Shown one piece after another: positions 12,320 to 24,336 of a stretch of 64,000 bases of DNA. The translations under genes were made by a program, and so were the position numbers. The stretch's first letter is position 1, and the number at the start of each line of letters is the position of its first letter. Source of the stretch: Vigna angularis (Eukaryota; Streptophyta; Magnoliopsida; Fabales; Fabaceae); the NCBI RefSeq assembly GCF_016808095.1, contig NC_068971.1:50795631-50859630 (forward strand), read 5' to 3'. The notes under the pieces were generated by a model. It had not been told where the DNA came from, did not search any database, and saw only the letters and a program-made list of their open reading frames with translations.

Positions 12320-14224
12320 ATGCTTACAGGTTTCTCGTTTTACCCATCTCGTGTTTTCGTTACCAGGTTTCGGCAAACTACCATTCCTTTTTGTAATGCC
12401 AAAAGGTGTATAATTTTTGGGCACTTTTCTTTTCACTTTGCTGTTCTCAACCTGAATTGCGCATACCCAGTCTTCTTGGATCTGCTATTGGGTTATCATA
12501 ATTTTCTCACTCGTAAATGGCTGAATCACTAACAAACCCCAATGGCGGAACTAAATTGTCTGGTGTCACCCATCATACAATCTCCCACGAGCATTGTGTA
12601 ATGCTTGCCACTCCAGTTGTTACCTGATATACTTGCCTTCCAGATGTTTGATTAAGTTCCTGCCTGAATTGATTTTGTTATAATCAAACATTAGTTTATG
12701 ATGTCCTGTGAATTTGTCGAGACTCACTTTAGCAGTTCATTCATATATACTTGTTGCTGTAAACCTTTTTAACTGGTTTCTCCAGAAAAGAAAAATTATT
12801 GTTCATATTGGCTCTTCCTGCCCTCTTTCACAGTTAAGGTGAATTTTTAGGAATTGCAATTTTCAAGTCCCCAGTTTTCTTATTTTTGGAAACTTCTGTT
12901 GATTGATAGAGACAAAGTTATCCTAAAATTTCACAGAGCTCATATTCTTTTTTTGTTTTATTACAGTAATAAAAAAGAAGTTTCCTGTACATATGTCAAA
13001 CCCTTCATTTTAAAAATAAAAATAAAATCTGCTGACCTTGCAAGATTTGGTGTTCTTTTTCAACAGGTTCGACCACTGGGAATTACTTCCTTCCGAGTCA
13101 GAGCAGCAAATTTTCAGAAAAGACCAATTTCTGCCAGTCCAATTCCTTGTCCTTTACCTACTCGTCGCAAGATTTGTATAGCATTTATATTCATGTCAGG
13201 CGGACTTAATTTCATGTCTTTGCTTGGATTGATCATGTTCGGTGACTAGGTCATAATTCATAAATGAGTCAATATTCAAATGTTTTAAAATGATTTCTGT
13301 AGGTTTAAGGGGACAGAAGTGGAATTTTCTCTTCTTAAGCATCAAGTTTCATGCAAACTCAACGATGCGGGAAATGATTCATGTTCCTCAAAGGAGCATG
13401 GAAAGAGTCAACCTTTGGTTAAGATGTGTGGCATTACATCAGCTAAAGATGCTGCAATGGCAGCTGAAGCTGGTGCAAATTTAATTGGAATGATCATCTG
13501 GCCTAACTCAAAACGTTCTGTTTCACTTTCGGTTGCAAAGGAGATATCGAAGGTTGCAAGAGATCATGGGGCAGAGCCTGTGGGTGTATTTGTGGATGAT
13601 GATTCAGAAACAATTCTAAGAGCTTCTGATGCGTCAAACCTTGAATTTGTACAGGTACTTTTTTTGCCTAAGGTTAATGTGCGGTCTAGGACAATCAAAT
13701 ACTTAATTATACAACATTTGGACAATGTAGCTTCATGGACACGGTTCTCGGTTAGCTTTCCCATCTTTAATTCAGGAAAATCGTGTAATATATGTTCTCC
13801 ATGCAAAGGACGATGGGAGTCTTTTGAACACTATTTCTGAGGAAGAGTGTTCTCTAGTTGATTGGGTCCTTGTTGATAGTGCACAAGGTGGCAGGTAAAG
13901 GCATACTTCTTGTATAGCTTAATGTCCATCAACTTGTTGCATAATCTTCCTTTCACCGTGCACGATAATCTCATTGAACTAATAAGACATTTTTGCAGTG
14001 GAAAAGCATTCGAGTGGGCCCGGTTAAAACTACCAAAAATTAAAAGCAAGTACGGGTGGCTCTTGGCCGGTGGGATCAATCCTGAAAATGTTTCAGAGGC
14101 TCTATCTACTCTCAAGCCTGAAGGGGTGGATGTCAGCAGTGGCATTTGTGCATCAGATGGCATCCGTAAAGATCAATTAAGAATAGTTTCTTTCATGAAT
14201 GCAGTAAATTCTTTTGAGTGTTGA
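12320..14224 (+). CDS. PAI: Phosphoribosylanthranilate isomerase, plastid (tryptophan biosynthesis)
   Basis: This enzyme converts N-(5'-phosphoribosyl)anthranilate to CdRP, the third step from chorismate to tryptophan, in plastids. Coding exons are 12320-12329, 13067-13175, 13303-13654, 13731-13894 and 13999-14224. They join in phase to 286 aa (Arabidopsis PAI1 is about 275). The first exon carries only ten coding bases. Residues 1 to about 75 are Ser/Thr-rich and look like a transit peptide. The TrpF barrel starts at the KMCGITSA motif with catalytic Cys82. The catalytic Asp is D206 in VLVDSAQGG, and the phosphate-binding [13 protein letters not shown] and GVDVSSGI motifs lie in the last exon. 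All introns are GT-AG. An alternative 5' structure was rejected because its reading frame did not close. A degenerate partial copy lies about 1.3 kb downstream. Confidence 0.92.
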
Positions 14225-14576
14225 TTTTCCAACCTATTATGAGTCTCTAGAAAAGAAGTATTGTTATTTGGAAATATCCTTCTGATGTCTCGTTGCAAAT
14301 TTGTTTTCAAATCCAATTGTATCCCTGAAGTTTTTAGTTGGGTTAGCACGACAATATTGTAATGCGGGGTGAGATATATGTACAATCTTTATTTAATTAA
14401 TACAAATTCGAATAAAGTAACTTACTTCCCCTGTATTATGTATACTTTGTTCTATAAAAATGGTTTTTGGTCCTGTGATAAATTTCCTGTTCGTTGTTGC
14501 ACACAACCACCCCTTGCAATTCTACACTTCTTGGATAGTAACGTTCTAATTCATGCGGTCAAAAAAATATGTCTAC

Positions 14577-14774
14577 GCGTTTTGATATCTACCTGCAAAG
14601 GTGGATTGCATATTGTATTGTAATGAAAACTTAAATAAATAAATAACCAGTTTAAGTGGATGTAAGATTTTGCAAGCGTTTTGATATCTACCTGCAAAGG
14701 TGGATTGCATATTGTATTGTAATGAAAACCTAAATAAATAAATAACCAGTTTAAGTGGATGTAAGATTTTGCAA
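14577..14774. repeat. Two-copy 99-bp tandem duplication
   Basis: The units 14577-14675 and 14676-14774 differ at a single base (acTt versus acCt in the middle). The period is a multiple of three, which creates a long but spurious minus-strand open frame with a 33-residue internal repeat. It lies about 350 bp past the PAI stop codon and may fall in or near the 3' UTR. Confidence 0.92.
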
Positions 14775-15469
14775 ACGACACCGTGCTGATAAAGCAAATG
14801 GAAAGGACAATGGAAAACAGATCAAAATCTGCACGAAATTGAAAAGGAAGCCAGTTGGCAGGCATCTTTACCATCATCAAACAAGTTAGTAGGGGCTTCT
14901 TGAAGACCTCATATGTTCCTCTCTTTGTCATCTTTTAAAGCCTCCAACACTCTGATGTCCATGTGTGGTTGATATGCTCTTGATTTTCACGTATGGCATG
15001 AGGACTCGATCTGTCTTTAGCTTCCCTCATCAGTTCGTGCAGGTTGTTTGGTTGCAAATTGACTTAGGAGATGCTGCTTATCCTTACTTTTGGTTAATTT
15101 TCATTGAAGCATCTAATGTCTGAGATCCTGATTCGGGTTAATTTTCAGACTTTGTCCAAATCCCTTGCAAGCTGATCACTACCGAAAGTGAAAAAAATGA
15201 CCAAACCCTTTTTCCTTGACAAGCTTTCTCATAATTCGCATTTAAGTCCGGTCTTTTTCCTCTCAAGAATAATCTCAAGGTGATTGCTCTAGTGCCCCTT
15301 TGTTCCAGAAGGCTTTGGAGGACATTTTTTCTCAGCCAGTGAAATTATATTTAGTGTGTGCTTTGTTGCACCATCAAATCTAGTAACCTACTTTTTTAAA
15401 TTTCTAGTTCAGTTCCAAGGTCTTATTTGCTTAATTATTAAGTAACATTGGTAGATGAAGTAGTATCTG

Positions 15470-16110
15470 TTAAAAACGTCAAGGCAAGATGTTTACTGCA
15501 GAGTCCTTTGGTTTATGTGATGATGATTCAGAAAATAATGTAAGAGCTTCCAATGCAGAAAATCTTAGTTTTGGCCTAATTGCTTAATTTCATCATATCT
15601 GAACAGCTTCATGGACATGGTTCTCGGTTAGATTTTCCATCTTTAATTCAGGAAAATCGTTTAACACAGATTCTCCGTGCAAATGAGGATGAAACCTTTT
15701 AAAGACAATTTACTATGAAGAGTGCGTTCTAGTTGACAGAGCCAATCAAGATTTCATGAATACGATGCATTCTTTTCAGTATTGATTGACCTTGAATTAT
15801 TTTGAGTACGAAATATCATGATTTGAAAATTTCCTGATGAACACTTGTCGCAAATTTCTTTCCAAATCCACCTTTGTCTCTTAGTTTCTTTCCCGAGAGT
15901 TATTCTCTAGACAGGACAATCTTGTAGTGTGGGGTGAGAATAAATGCATACAATTTTTATATAATTAATATAATAAATATTGTTTTTCCTGTATTATCTA
16001 TACTTTTGCTTAAAAAAATGGTTTCGTGTGTTGTCATATTTTGCCTGCTTTTTGTTACATACAATCTCATTGAAGTTCTACTCTTGTTTAAAGTAACCTT
16101 GTAATTCAAT
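15470..16110 (+). pseudogene. Partial tandem PAI pseudogene
   Basis: This segment repeats, in order and in the same orientation, parts of the PAI gene. It has the end of exon 3 ('gatgatgattcagaaa...agagcttc' at about 15522), an intron-like piece ending in an acceptor, exon 4 from 'cttcatggaca' at about 15607 ('ggttctcggtta', 'tctttaattcaggaaaatcg'), then a jump to the 3' end ('tttcatgaat', 'cattctttt') and the 3' flank up to the 'ctgtattat' and 'aaaaatggttt' blocks. The frame is broken by substitutions and in-frame stops. The last intron and the exon holding the GG phosphate-binding loops are deleted. It cannot encode PAI. It most likely arose by local duplication followed by decay. Confidence 0.85.
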
Positions 16111-17023
16111 GCAATACTGTTTTATTTAGAAATTTAAGTTTGAGCCGAAAGTTTTGTATTAAATATAAATGAAAAATTGAATAGTATATAAGAAAAATAA
16201 AATTTATAAATATTAAATTTTAAAATTTTATGTTGGAATTTGTATCATGTATTTTATACGAACAACCTATGTCGGTGTGTGGTTGGTTTTTCCACTTTAT
16301 CCAAGTAAAAACGGTTAAACATGAAATCAAATTAAACAATAAAAAATTCAATGAAAAGTTAAAACTAATTAAACACCACATTACTTTTGGTATGAAAACA
16401 AGTTGGATAGAAATATATAAATGAATATTTTTAGTGACTTCACTTTCTTATTCTATTAAGCTCATAAATAAAAAAAATAAAAAAAACCTCTCTAGAAAGA
16501 CAAGTTACACTTGAGTATCTTACAGTAAACCTTAAATATATCATATTCACGTACAAAAACAACTTGTAATGTTATAACATTATGAATTCAAAAATCAGTG
16601 ACATTTTTGTAAATAAATATAATTATTAGACGTTGTTTAAGTCTGTAATTCGATTTGTTATAAGAAGTCGGATATTGAGAAGTCTAACGTTCTATTAGGT
16701 AAATTTCGCGAAAATGTATTGCGAGAGAGTGAAAATGTACTTAAGTATGATGTCGAATGCTTAGAATTAGACATCAAAATGTTAGTGAATTCAATAAAAA
16801 TTTGAGCGAAAGATTGAAAATTCATTCACTTTATCTTAGCACGAGACCCTTTTCTCTCCTCAAACTTTTCTGAAACGAAGTTTAACGACCAACACATGTA
16901 ATCTTTTTTTCATTTGATACAAATGCATGTTGATTAACTACTTTAGGTATGATTTTTGTTTGTTTTGAGCAATTGTTTTCGTGTTATTGTCCTTCATAGA
17001 CGCATTATGATTTCTCCCTCACT

Positions 17024-17228
17024 GGTGGCAATACTCTATTCTGACGAACCCATCTTTTGAATGTTAGTTTTCATTTTCGTTTTGAAGAACTTGTTTGTTG
17101 AACTTGTGTGTTGTTGTTTGTTGTTGGTGGCAACACTTTATTCTGACGAACCCACGTTTGAAGGTTAGTTTTGATTTTCGTTTTGAATAACTTGTTTGTT
17201 ACTGTTATTGTTTGTTGTTGATACTACA
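17024..17228. repeat. Degenerate two-copy ~102-bp tandem repeat
   Basis: The first unit starts at 'ggtggcaatactctattctg' (17024). The second starts at 'ggtggcaacactttattctg' (17126). Each continues through 'acgaaccca', 'gttagtttt', 'attttcgttttgaa' and 'aacttgtttgtt', with several differences between copies. Confidence 0.8.
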
Positions 17229-17422
17229 CCACATGTTAGGATAAAACTGAAAGTATATTGAAAACAACTCCAAATGATCTAAAAATTTGTTCAAAGCACC
17301 AAAATATCATGCTAAGCCCCCACAAAAAAAATTTAGAGGTTTCGTAGAGTTGTAAAAAATTTCACAAAGGATCACAAATAATTTAAAAAAAATAAAAAAG
17401 TTTATTAACCTCAACAAATAAC

Positions 17423-17528
17423 AAAATTCAACATTAATTGACGTCGGACATAAAACAATATCCAACATGAATTTGCTCTACCGGACGTTGTATTGTTCTA
17501 TATCCGACGTCAATTGACATTGAATTTT
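17423..17528. mobile_element. Short foldback (MITE-like) element
   Basis: The left arm 17423-17466 and right arm 17487-17528 are near-complementary over about 42 bp, both carrying a TTGACGTCGGA core. A loop of about 20 bp separates them. The transcript would form a strong hairpin. No target-site duplication is obvious. It could be a MITE or the remnant of a larger element's end. Confidence 0.6.
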
Positions 17529-17870
17529 AACATCTTACGGTATGCTTTGAATTTGACGTGAAAGGCCCGAAAACTATTGCCATTATACATTATTTTTGTA
17601 TTGGTGTCAATTATATTTTTGTATGTTGCAAAGTTAATTGTATATTACCAAAGGCAAAAAAAAATTAAAATTATGTTTATAGACAATTCATACAATCCTA
17701 TACAACTTCAAAAATAAGTCGTGCAGAAGTACACAATTTTGGTTTTGAACAATTTAAAAAGTTTTTGCAATCGATTAAAAAAGTAATTGATTAAGTAATG
17801 TTGAAATTGTGAGGGAATACACATGTTCATTGCAATCCATTATTATTGGGAAAAAAGGATGAATTAATAT

Positions 17871-18370
17871 ATAATTGATTATGGTTTAAGTTTTAATTAT
17901 AATTGAGATATAATTTATTATGATTGAAAAAATAGAGTTTATGTTGTCCTTCATAATGTGATTTTTGATGTTTTAATTACAATTGATTATAATTAAAATA
18001 TAATTGAGTATGATTGAATATGATTTAAGTTTTAATTACAATTTATTATAATTAAGATATAGTTGTTTATTGATTATGAATTATTAACAATTAATTTTTA
18101 ATTATAATTGATTATAACTAAGATATAATTGATTGTGATTGAAAAACAAAGTTTTACATTGTTCTTGATGATGTGATTTTTGATGTTTTAATTACAACTC
18201 ATTGTAACTAAGATATGATTATTATGATTTAAGTTTTAACTATAATTGATTATAATTAAGATATAATTGATGATTTTTTATGTTTTAATTACAATTGATA
18301 AATATTTTATAATCATAATCAATCATATCTTAATTATAATAAATTGTAATTAAAACTTAAACCATAATCC
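17871..18370. mobile_element. AT-rich foldback element with internal tandem-like repeats
   Basis: The left arm ('attatggtttaagttttaat', about 17876) recurs inverted at the right end ('attaaaacttaaaccataat', about 18349). The inside is a degenerate array of 'tataattgattataattaag' units. It is probably a decayed MITE-like element. The boundaries are approximate. Confidence 0.55.
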
Positions 18371-21300
18371 ATTACAATATCCCGTAATCTCAATTACATG
18401 CACAATGCATCCCTTAACGATTTCAGCTAAATGAATTACAAATTTCAAAAAACAAATGAGAGGTGAACAACTTATTTTTTTAAATTAGGTCTCTGACTTC
18501 TTCATTTAAAATTGTGTGGGATTACAACACTTGACTATAAATGTAATTTTAAATTTTTTTATCTACACAGACAATGGGAGATTTGCCTATAAATATAAGA
18601 AAACCTATTCAATTATAATTCTTTGTAACTAAATAAAATATAAATCTATATTCTACATTAAGTTCAAATATTATAAATGATTAGTAATTCATCCACGGTT
18701 CCCGATCAAATTATTTATTAATTATTTTATTTTAGATCAAGAACCCGTAAGGATTTTATAATGTATTACGACTTCAATTAATTTATAATTAATTAAGTCA
18801 CAATAAAAGAATTAAATATACATAGATAAAAAAACCAAATCTTAATGGACAGATATCCTAATTAATTTATTTTTTTACTTCGTTTTTAATTAATATTTTT
18901 ATATATGTTTCTATAATATCTAATAATTCCACATCATTAAGATTCAGGCTTTCTAAGTAAAACTTAACTCTTATTATGCAATAACTTTTAAAGCAAAACT
19001 CAACCTTGTTATGCAAGACAATTATTCTCCAATCCATATTTTGATTCAACAAGGAAGATACTAAAAAAAATTATTTTAACCAAATAAAGAATGATATTAA
19101 TTAGCTAAATTTACTTCTTCAATATTTCTTTATTTTCCTGACTTTCCCTTTTTACTAACTCCAACCAAAAAAAATAAAAAGCTTTATCATCAAATCATAG
19201 TCTTCATTTAGGATCGTATCATATGGAAAAGGTCTCAACAGACTATTTTACATGTGTCGGTGTCGGTGTCTGATGAAGACTCTGAAGTACTACTAAATAA
19301 ACTCAGACACATGTCTAGGAATTTAAAAGGCCAAATCTGGTATTCTGACAACTTAACCGACTAAAACAATAATGTTATTTCAAATAATGTTTTTCAATTT
19401 TAAATTAATATTACTGAAGACACGTTCTCGTGTATTCTGCATAACATTATTTTTCTCAGATAAGAGAAGTGAGAAGGTATTGAACGAAACTTGTTCTGCA
19501 AAAACATAACACTCTTAAATATTTGTGCAATAAGGTTACTTTGGAAGCTATCGAGTATCTGACACCAATGATTGACTCATCAGTCAAAGAGTAGTTGAAC
19601 TACATCAAACTGCAGCAGCCGTGAGTTGAATATATATATATATATATGGCTTGAAACATGCGTGAGGAGAAGTAGAACCTACTTTGTTTTATCTTGTTCT
19701 TTTCATTCTTAACCGAAAAAGATAGACCTACTTCAAACTGAAAGCAAAGCATCTGCATTTGAAAACAACGACTAGAGGAAATGGGACACGAGTTGTTACT
19801 CATCCTATGGAAGTATCTGATGAACAACCCTTCACTTTTCGACATTATTAATATAATTTTAAGGGCTCCTTTTCCGTCGCTGTATCCTTTTTTTATGTTT
19901 CGGTTAGATGAGATTGGGTTATATTTTCAATAAATTTATTAGGTTGTTAAACCTCTTACTTTTTGATCAACCTTGTTTTGGCTTTTATACTGTGAAGTTG
20001 CCACCTAGCTGAAAGTAGATAAAAGAGTTTGAAAGAGTGATGATGAAGGTTAAGGAGGGAGATTTTGAGAGAACTGAGGAGAACATGGCCTCGATGTTTT
20101 CAGCAGTTTGCCTTTGAAACTAAAATGAATTCACACTTACATACATGTTTGTGTTTTCTTGAAGCTTACCACTTTTGTAGCTTCTTGCCTATTATCTTAA
20201 CTTGGAAAAAAAGGCATGAGCCCACCATCAAACCAAATTAATCATAAAATATCACAAAGATTCCTTAGCTTTTACTTTTCTCCAATATAAAGGTAATAAT
20301 AATTTGAAGATTTGCTTTTTAAGAAAGTATTAACTATTAATTAGCTTTGACGATTGTGATTTAGGTTAGGTTCATGTTGTGTCGAAAACAACTAGTTGAA
20401 TGACTAGACAAAGATAGTAAAGTAGTCTTCAAAAATTTTTTATCTTGAACTCATAACGGAAGAGAAGAGGCTTATTTAGTTGCACACCAACTAGAAAGAT
20501 GAAATATCCATGATCACCATGAGGGATGAGTTTGAGCTAATCGATCCAAATGTTCTGCCTTGATCACCAGGGCTTTTACAAGGGGTCATCCCAGATAGAA
20601 TATTGTTAGGCCGGATAAAAACATTTTTACTTCTTTATATATTTAAATCATCTTTTAGAAAACTAATTTTAAAATGTTTTCATCATATATAACTTTGCTG
20701 GGAGGGGAATCTGACACTCTCTGCTAACTTACTGATAGACAAAATGTAGTTAAAACTTCTCAGAGTTCATCTGATACGTTGTGCCAAAACTATACAGAAC
20801 ATTCAATTATGTTTCTTTAATTGGTTTGAGCTCTATAACTTAACTGGACTCTATGTTCATACATTTTTTTTAGTAATACTATCCTTACATACACTGCACA
20901 ATTTACTATTTTTCCTCTTCTTATCATGTTACTATTTTTGTTTCATCCTTGTCTCTTCTATTTTTCTTTGAAGTTCTGAAAAATGTAGTGAAATAAATTA
21001 CGTGAAAAATTAATCTCATTGCCAGGGAACCTAATATTATAATAACTAAAAATATATTTAACTTCCTATTTAATTATATAACGATTGACTTAATGGATTC
21101 TAGACTCTCTGGTGGGGTCAATACATAATCTAACCATCGTAACCCTCTACCAAGAAAAAGAAAGATTAGTCTCTGACCAATCAATGATAAAAAAATGCAA
21201 CCTTGCAATATGAAAATAACATTGTGTCTACCAAAGAGCCTGAACCACACCACACAGACCACCCTTTTCATTCAACTGACTCGGACTAGGACCAACCCTG

Positions 21301-21563
21301 AAGGCTTTGAGATCACTCCTCTCCCTCAGTTATTGTCTGAAAAGGAGGAAGAGAGGTTCAAAAGTGGTTGCAAATGGATTATAGCGATTTAAAAAATTCA
21401 GAAAACAAAGAACTTGAGAAAGACAACCTTCCTTCACTTCACCAATACAGCACCCTCTTCTATCCCAGTTTCTGCAAAGAAAACACCCTTTCACCCACCC
21501 CAATTAAACAAACACAACCTAATACTAAAAAATAGTGAGTTATTAGAAAAATTCTCTATTTCA

Positions 21564-21629
21564 ATGTTGTTCATTTCTTTCTCTATATTTCCCATCTTTC
21601 CCTCCCTTCCCAGCACACCCTCAAGCTAA
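21564..21629 (+). other. Possible upstream ORF in the ESK1/TBL29 leader
   Basis: A 21-codon open frame starts at ATG 21564 and ends at TAA 21627-21629, 31 bases before the main start codon. It matters only if transcription begins upstream of 21564, which the sequence does not decide. The peptide is hydrophobic and Ser/Pro/Phe-rich. Confidence 0.3.
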
Positions 21630-21660
21630 AGCCTTGTCTTGCTCACTCTTTCTCTCTACC

Positions 21661-24336
21661 ATGCAGCCCCCTCGGCGCAAGAACAATCCTCCAAACTCAG
21701 AAACCGCAACAACAATGAAAGGCAAAAGAAACAGCAGCGTTAGCATCTCCATTTTCGTGGTGGTGTTCACCATATTCCTCTTTGGGGTATTCATTTACAA
21801 CGAGGACGTTAAGTCAATGGCCGAGTTCACCTTCTTGAGGCCTAAGGCTGAAGACATCCAAGAAGCTAAACCGGAACAAGAAGAAACGGTTTCCAAGAAT
21901 TCAAGAACTCAACTTGAGAAAAGACAGGTCGAGGACTCCGAGGAGGAAAATCGAGAACCAATTGATTTGAAAGCTGCTGTGGCAGAAGAGAAAGAAGAGA
22001 AGATTTTGGAAGAGTATGACGAAGAAAAAGAAGATGTCGTGTTGCCTCCAGAAGACTGTGACTTGTTTACTGGGGATTGGGTTCTTGACAACTTGACACA
22101 CCCTCTGTACAAAGAAGACCAGTGCGAATTCCTCACTTCACAAGTCACTTGCATGAAGAATGGAAGACGTGATTCTCTCTATCAGAATTGGAGATGGCAG
22201 CCCAGAGATTGCTCTTTGCCCGAGTACACTTTAACCCCTCAACTTTCTCTTTTCTTATTTCTCTTTGCTTTACTGATAATTTTGTTATCAATTGATTAAA
22301 TTTGTATTAACTTTTGAAGTTTCAAACCGAGACTTTTGCTTGAGAAGCTCAGAGGGAAGAGGCTTATGTTTGTTGGAGACTCGTTGAATAGGAACCAATG
22401 GGAATCAATGATTTGTTTGGTCCAGTCTGCTGTTCCTCAAGTCAAAAAGAGCTTGAGCAAGAATGGTTCTCTTTCTATTTTCACTATTGAGGTTTGTGTT
22501 TATTCTTCTTTTTATTTCTTTTTCCTGATTCTCTGCTGAAAATTTTGTCTACTCTGGTTTTGAATATGATAAAGATATGGAAAAAAGTAGAGGAGATATG
22601 GCTGGTCATTTTTTGTCGGCATAATTTGACATAATGATTAATCAAGGGCATAATAATAATTGGCTACCAAAGTGCTGCTCTATTGACTAAATTGCCATCA
22701 GCATCATGTTGAGCAGCTCACTGATTAATTATTTGACCACTTTTATTTATTATTATGGCTTTAGTCTTTCTTTCTGACTTTCCAATACTGCACCAATCAC
22801 GCCGGTAGTTAAGGAATTCCATACATAAGCCTTATATCGTGGGATAGCATTCATATGACAGATTTGGTTTGTGCAGGATTTCAATGCTACGGTTGAGTTC
22901 TACTGGGCACCATTCCTTGTAGAGTCAAACTCAGATGATCCAAAAATGCACAGCATATTGAACCGTATCATCATGCCTGAATCCATTGAAAAGCATGCTG
23001 TGAACTGGAAGAATGTGGACTATCTTATCTTTAACACTTACATATGGTGGATGAATACCGCCACTATGAAAGTCTTGTAAGCACCACATATATTAATTCA
23101 CTCCAGTCCAAATCTATATTCGATCGTGCATAGTATCTTATTTTTGAAGAAAAAAAATGCAATAGACTTATAAGTGTTCATGTTTGTCGTGTGATGTGTG
23201 TGTATTGCAAAAGACGAGGATCGTTTGATGAAGGATCCACGGAGTACGATGAAGTCCCTCGCCCAATAGCGTATGGGAGAGTCCTCAACACGTGGTCCAA
23301 ATGGGTGGAAGACAACATTGATCCAAATCGCACCAAAGTTTTCTTCTCCAGCATGTCCCCTCTTCATATTAAGTAATGCTCAAACCTTAATTTCATTTGT
23401 TTAAGAAGGAAAAGTGATTTTCTGGTCAAAAACTACGACACGATAGACTGCTTTTTTTCTGATTCCAATTGGTGTGTCTAATGTTAATTAGCGCTTGCTT
23501 TTTCATCACGTTCATGGATTACTTTACTTTACAGTCCCCAAACTAAGTTGCACATGACCACTTTTTTGGCTATGATATTGAGTTGCCAATTTTGTCTCAA
23601 TTCTGAACTACTATAATAAATCCTCGTAGAGCTTAGTAATCCTCAAACGCTGTATTATATTTGTTGTGTCATTAATCAGGTGAAGCCCTACTTTCTGTGA
23701 TCTAATTAACATAGTTGGTATTTTCACGTTGGATCTTTGGTAGTTGGGTTGGTGACCCACAAATAACATGGTTGTATGGTTGAAAAGCTTTATATTTGAT
23801 TGTGAAAAACGTATCGGGTACACCGTGATCTTCTAGGTGAGTCTCTGTGGATAGTTGTAGTGTGATACTGTCATATAAGTAAGCCTTCACTGATAGTCTC
23901 CGTATGACATTCTGTTCTATGACATGTTTTAAAACACACCAAACAACCTATGGATTACAAATCTAAGCATGTATGACTTTGTAGGAGTGAGGCTTGGAAC
24001 AATCCAGATGGAATAAAATGTGCTAAGGAGACCACCCCAATTGTGAACATGTCGAACACATTAGAAATTGGTACCGATAGACGGCTTTTTGTTGTAGCGA
24101 ACAATGTGACACAGTCAATGAAGGTGGTGCCAGTGAAGTTCCTTAACATCACAACCTTGTCAGAGTTCAGAAAAGATGCACACACATCTGTTTACACCAT
24201 ACGCCAAGGCAAGATGTTGACTCCAGAGCAACAAGCTGATCCTGCCACCTATGCAGATTGTATCCATTGGTGTCTACCTGGCTTACCTGACACATGGAAC
24301 GAGTTCCTTTATACACATATCATCTCTCAATCTTGA
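21661..24336 (+). CDS. TBL29: Xylan O-acetyltransferase, ESKIMO1/TRICHOME BIREFRINGENCE-LIKE 29
   Basis: Golgi enzyme that adds acetyl groups to xylan xylosyl residues during secondary-wall synthesis; Arabidopsis esk1 mutants have collapsed xylem and freezing tolerance. Coding exons are 21661-22223, 22320-22491, 22877-23076, 23214-23372 and 23985-24336, in phase, giving 481 aa. A type II membrane anchor spans about residues 28-45 ([16 protein letters not shown]). A Glu-rich stem follows (about 60-135). The TBL domain begins at the CDLFTGDWV motif. The GDS triad (207-209, in [11 protein letters not shown]) and the C-terminal DxxH pair (D456, H459, in [11 protein letters not shown]) are intact. 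The N-terminal MQPxRRK and IYNEDVKS and long stretches of the domain match Arabidopsis ESK1 closely, so orthology is likely. Start chosen at ATG 21661; the frame extends 27 bases upstream without an ATG. Confidence 0.95.

Larger units (their letters stand above)
14225..21660. other. Intergenic region between PAI and ESK1/TBL29
   Basis: The region holds the PAI 3' flank, the 99-bp tandem duplication, the PAI pseudogene, a two-copy ~102-bp repeat near 17024, two foldback elements (17423-17528 and 17871-18370) and AT-rich filler. No further gene is supported. Segments 19200-19850 and 20390-20650 are more complex in composition, but I could not assign them to a gene or element. About 21400-21660 is the CT-rich leader/promoter of ESK1/TBL29. 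Confidence 0.5.

Noticed and set aside
12854..13249. 131-codon frame upstream of PAI with a basic, Ser/Pro-rich C-terminal part that looks like a transit peptide
   Set aside because: It spans an intron and the wrong frame of exon 2. Using it breaks phase with exon 3, whereas the other frame joins perfectly.
14551..14931. 126-codon minus-strand open frame with a 33-residue internal repeat
   Set aside because: It exists only because the 99-bp duplication period is a multiple of three; no domain or gene context.
21634..21660. Start of TBL29 nine codons upstream
   Set aside because: The codon there is TTG, not ATG, and the MQPxRRK start is conserved with ESK1.
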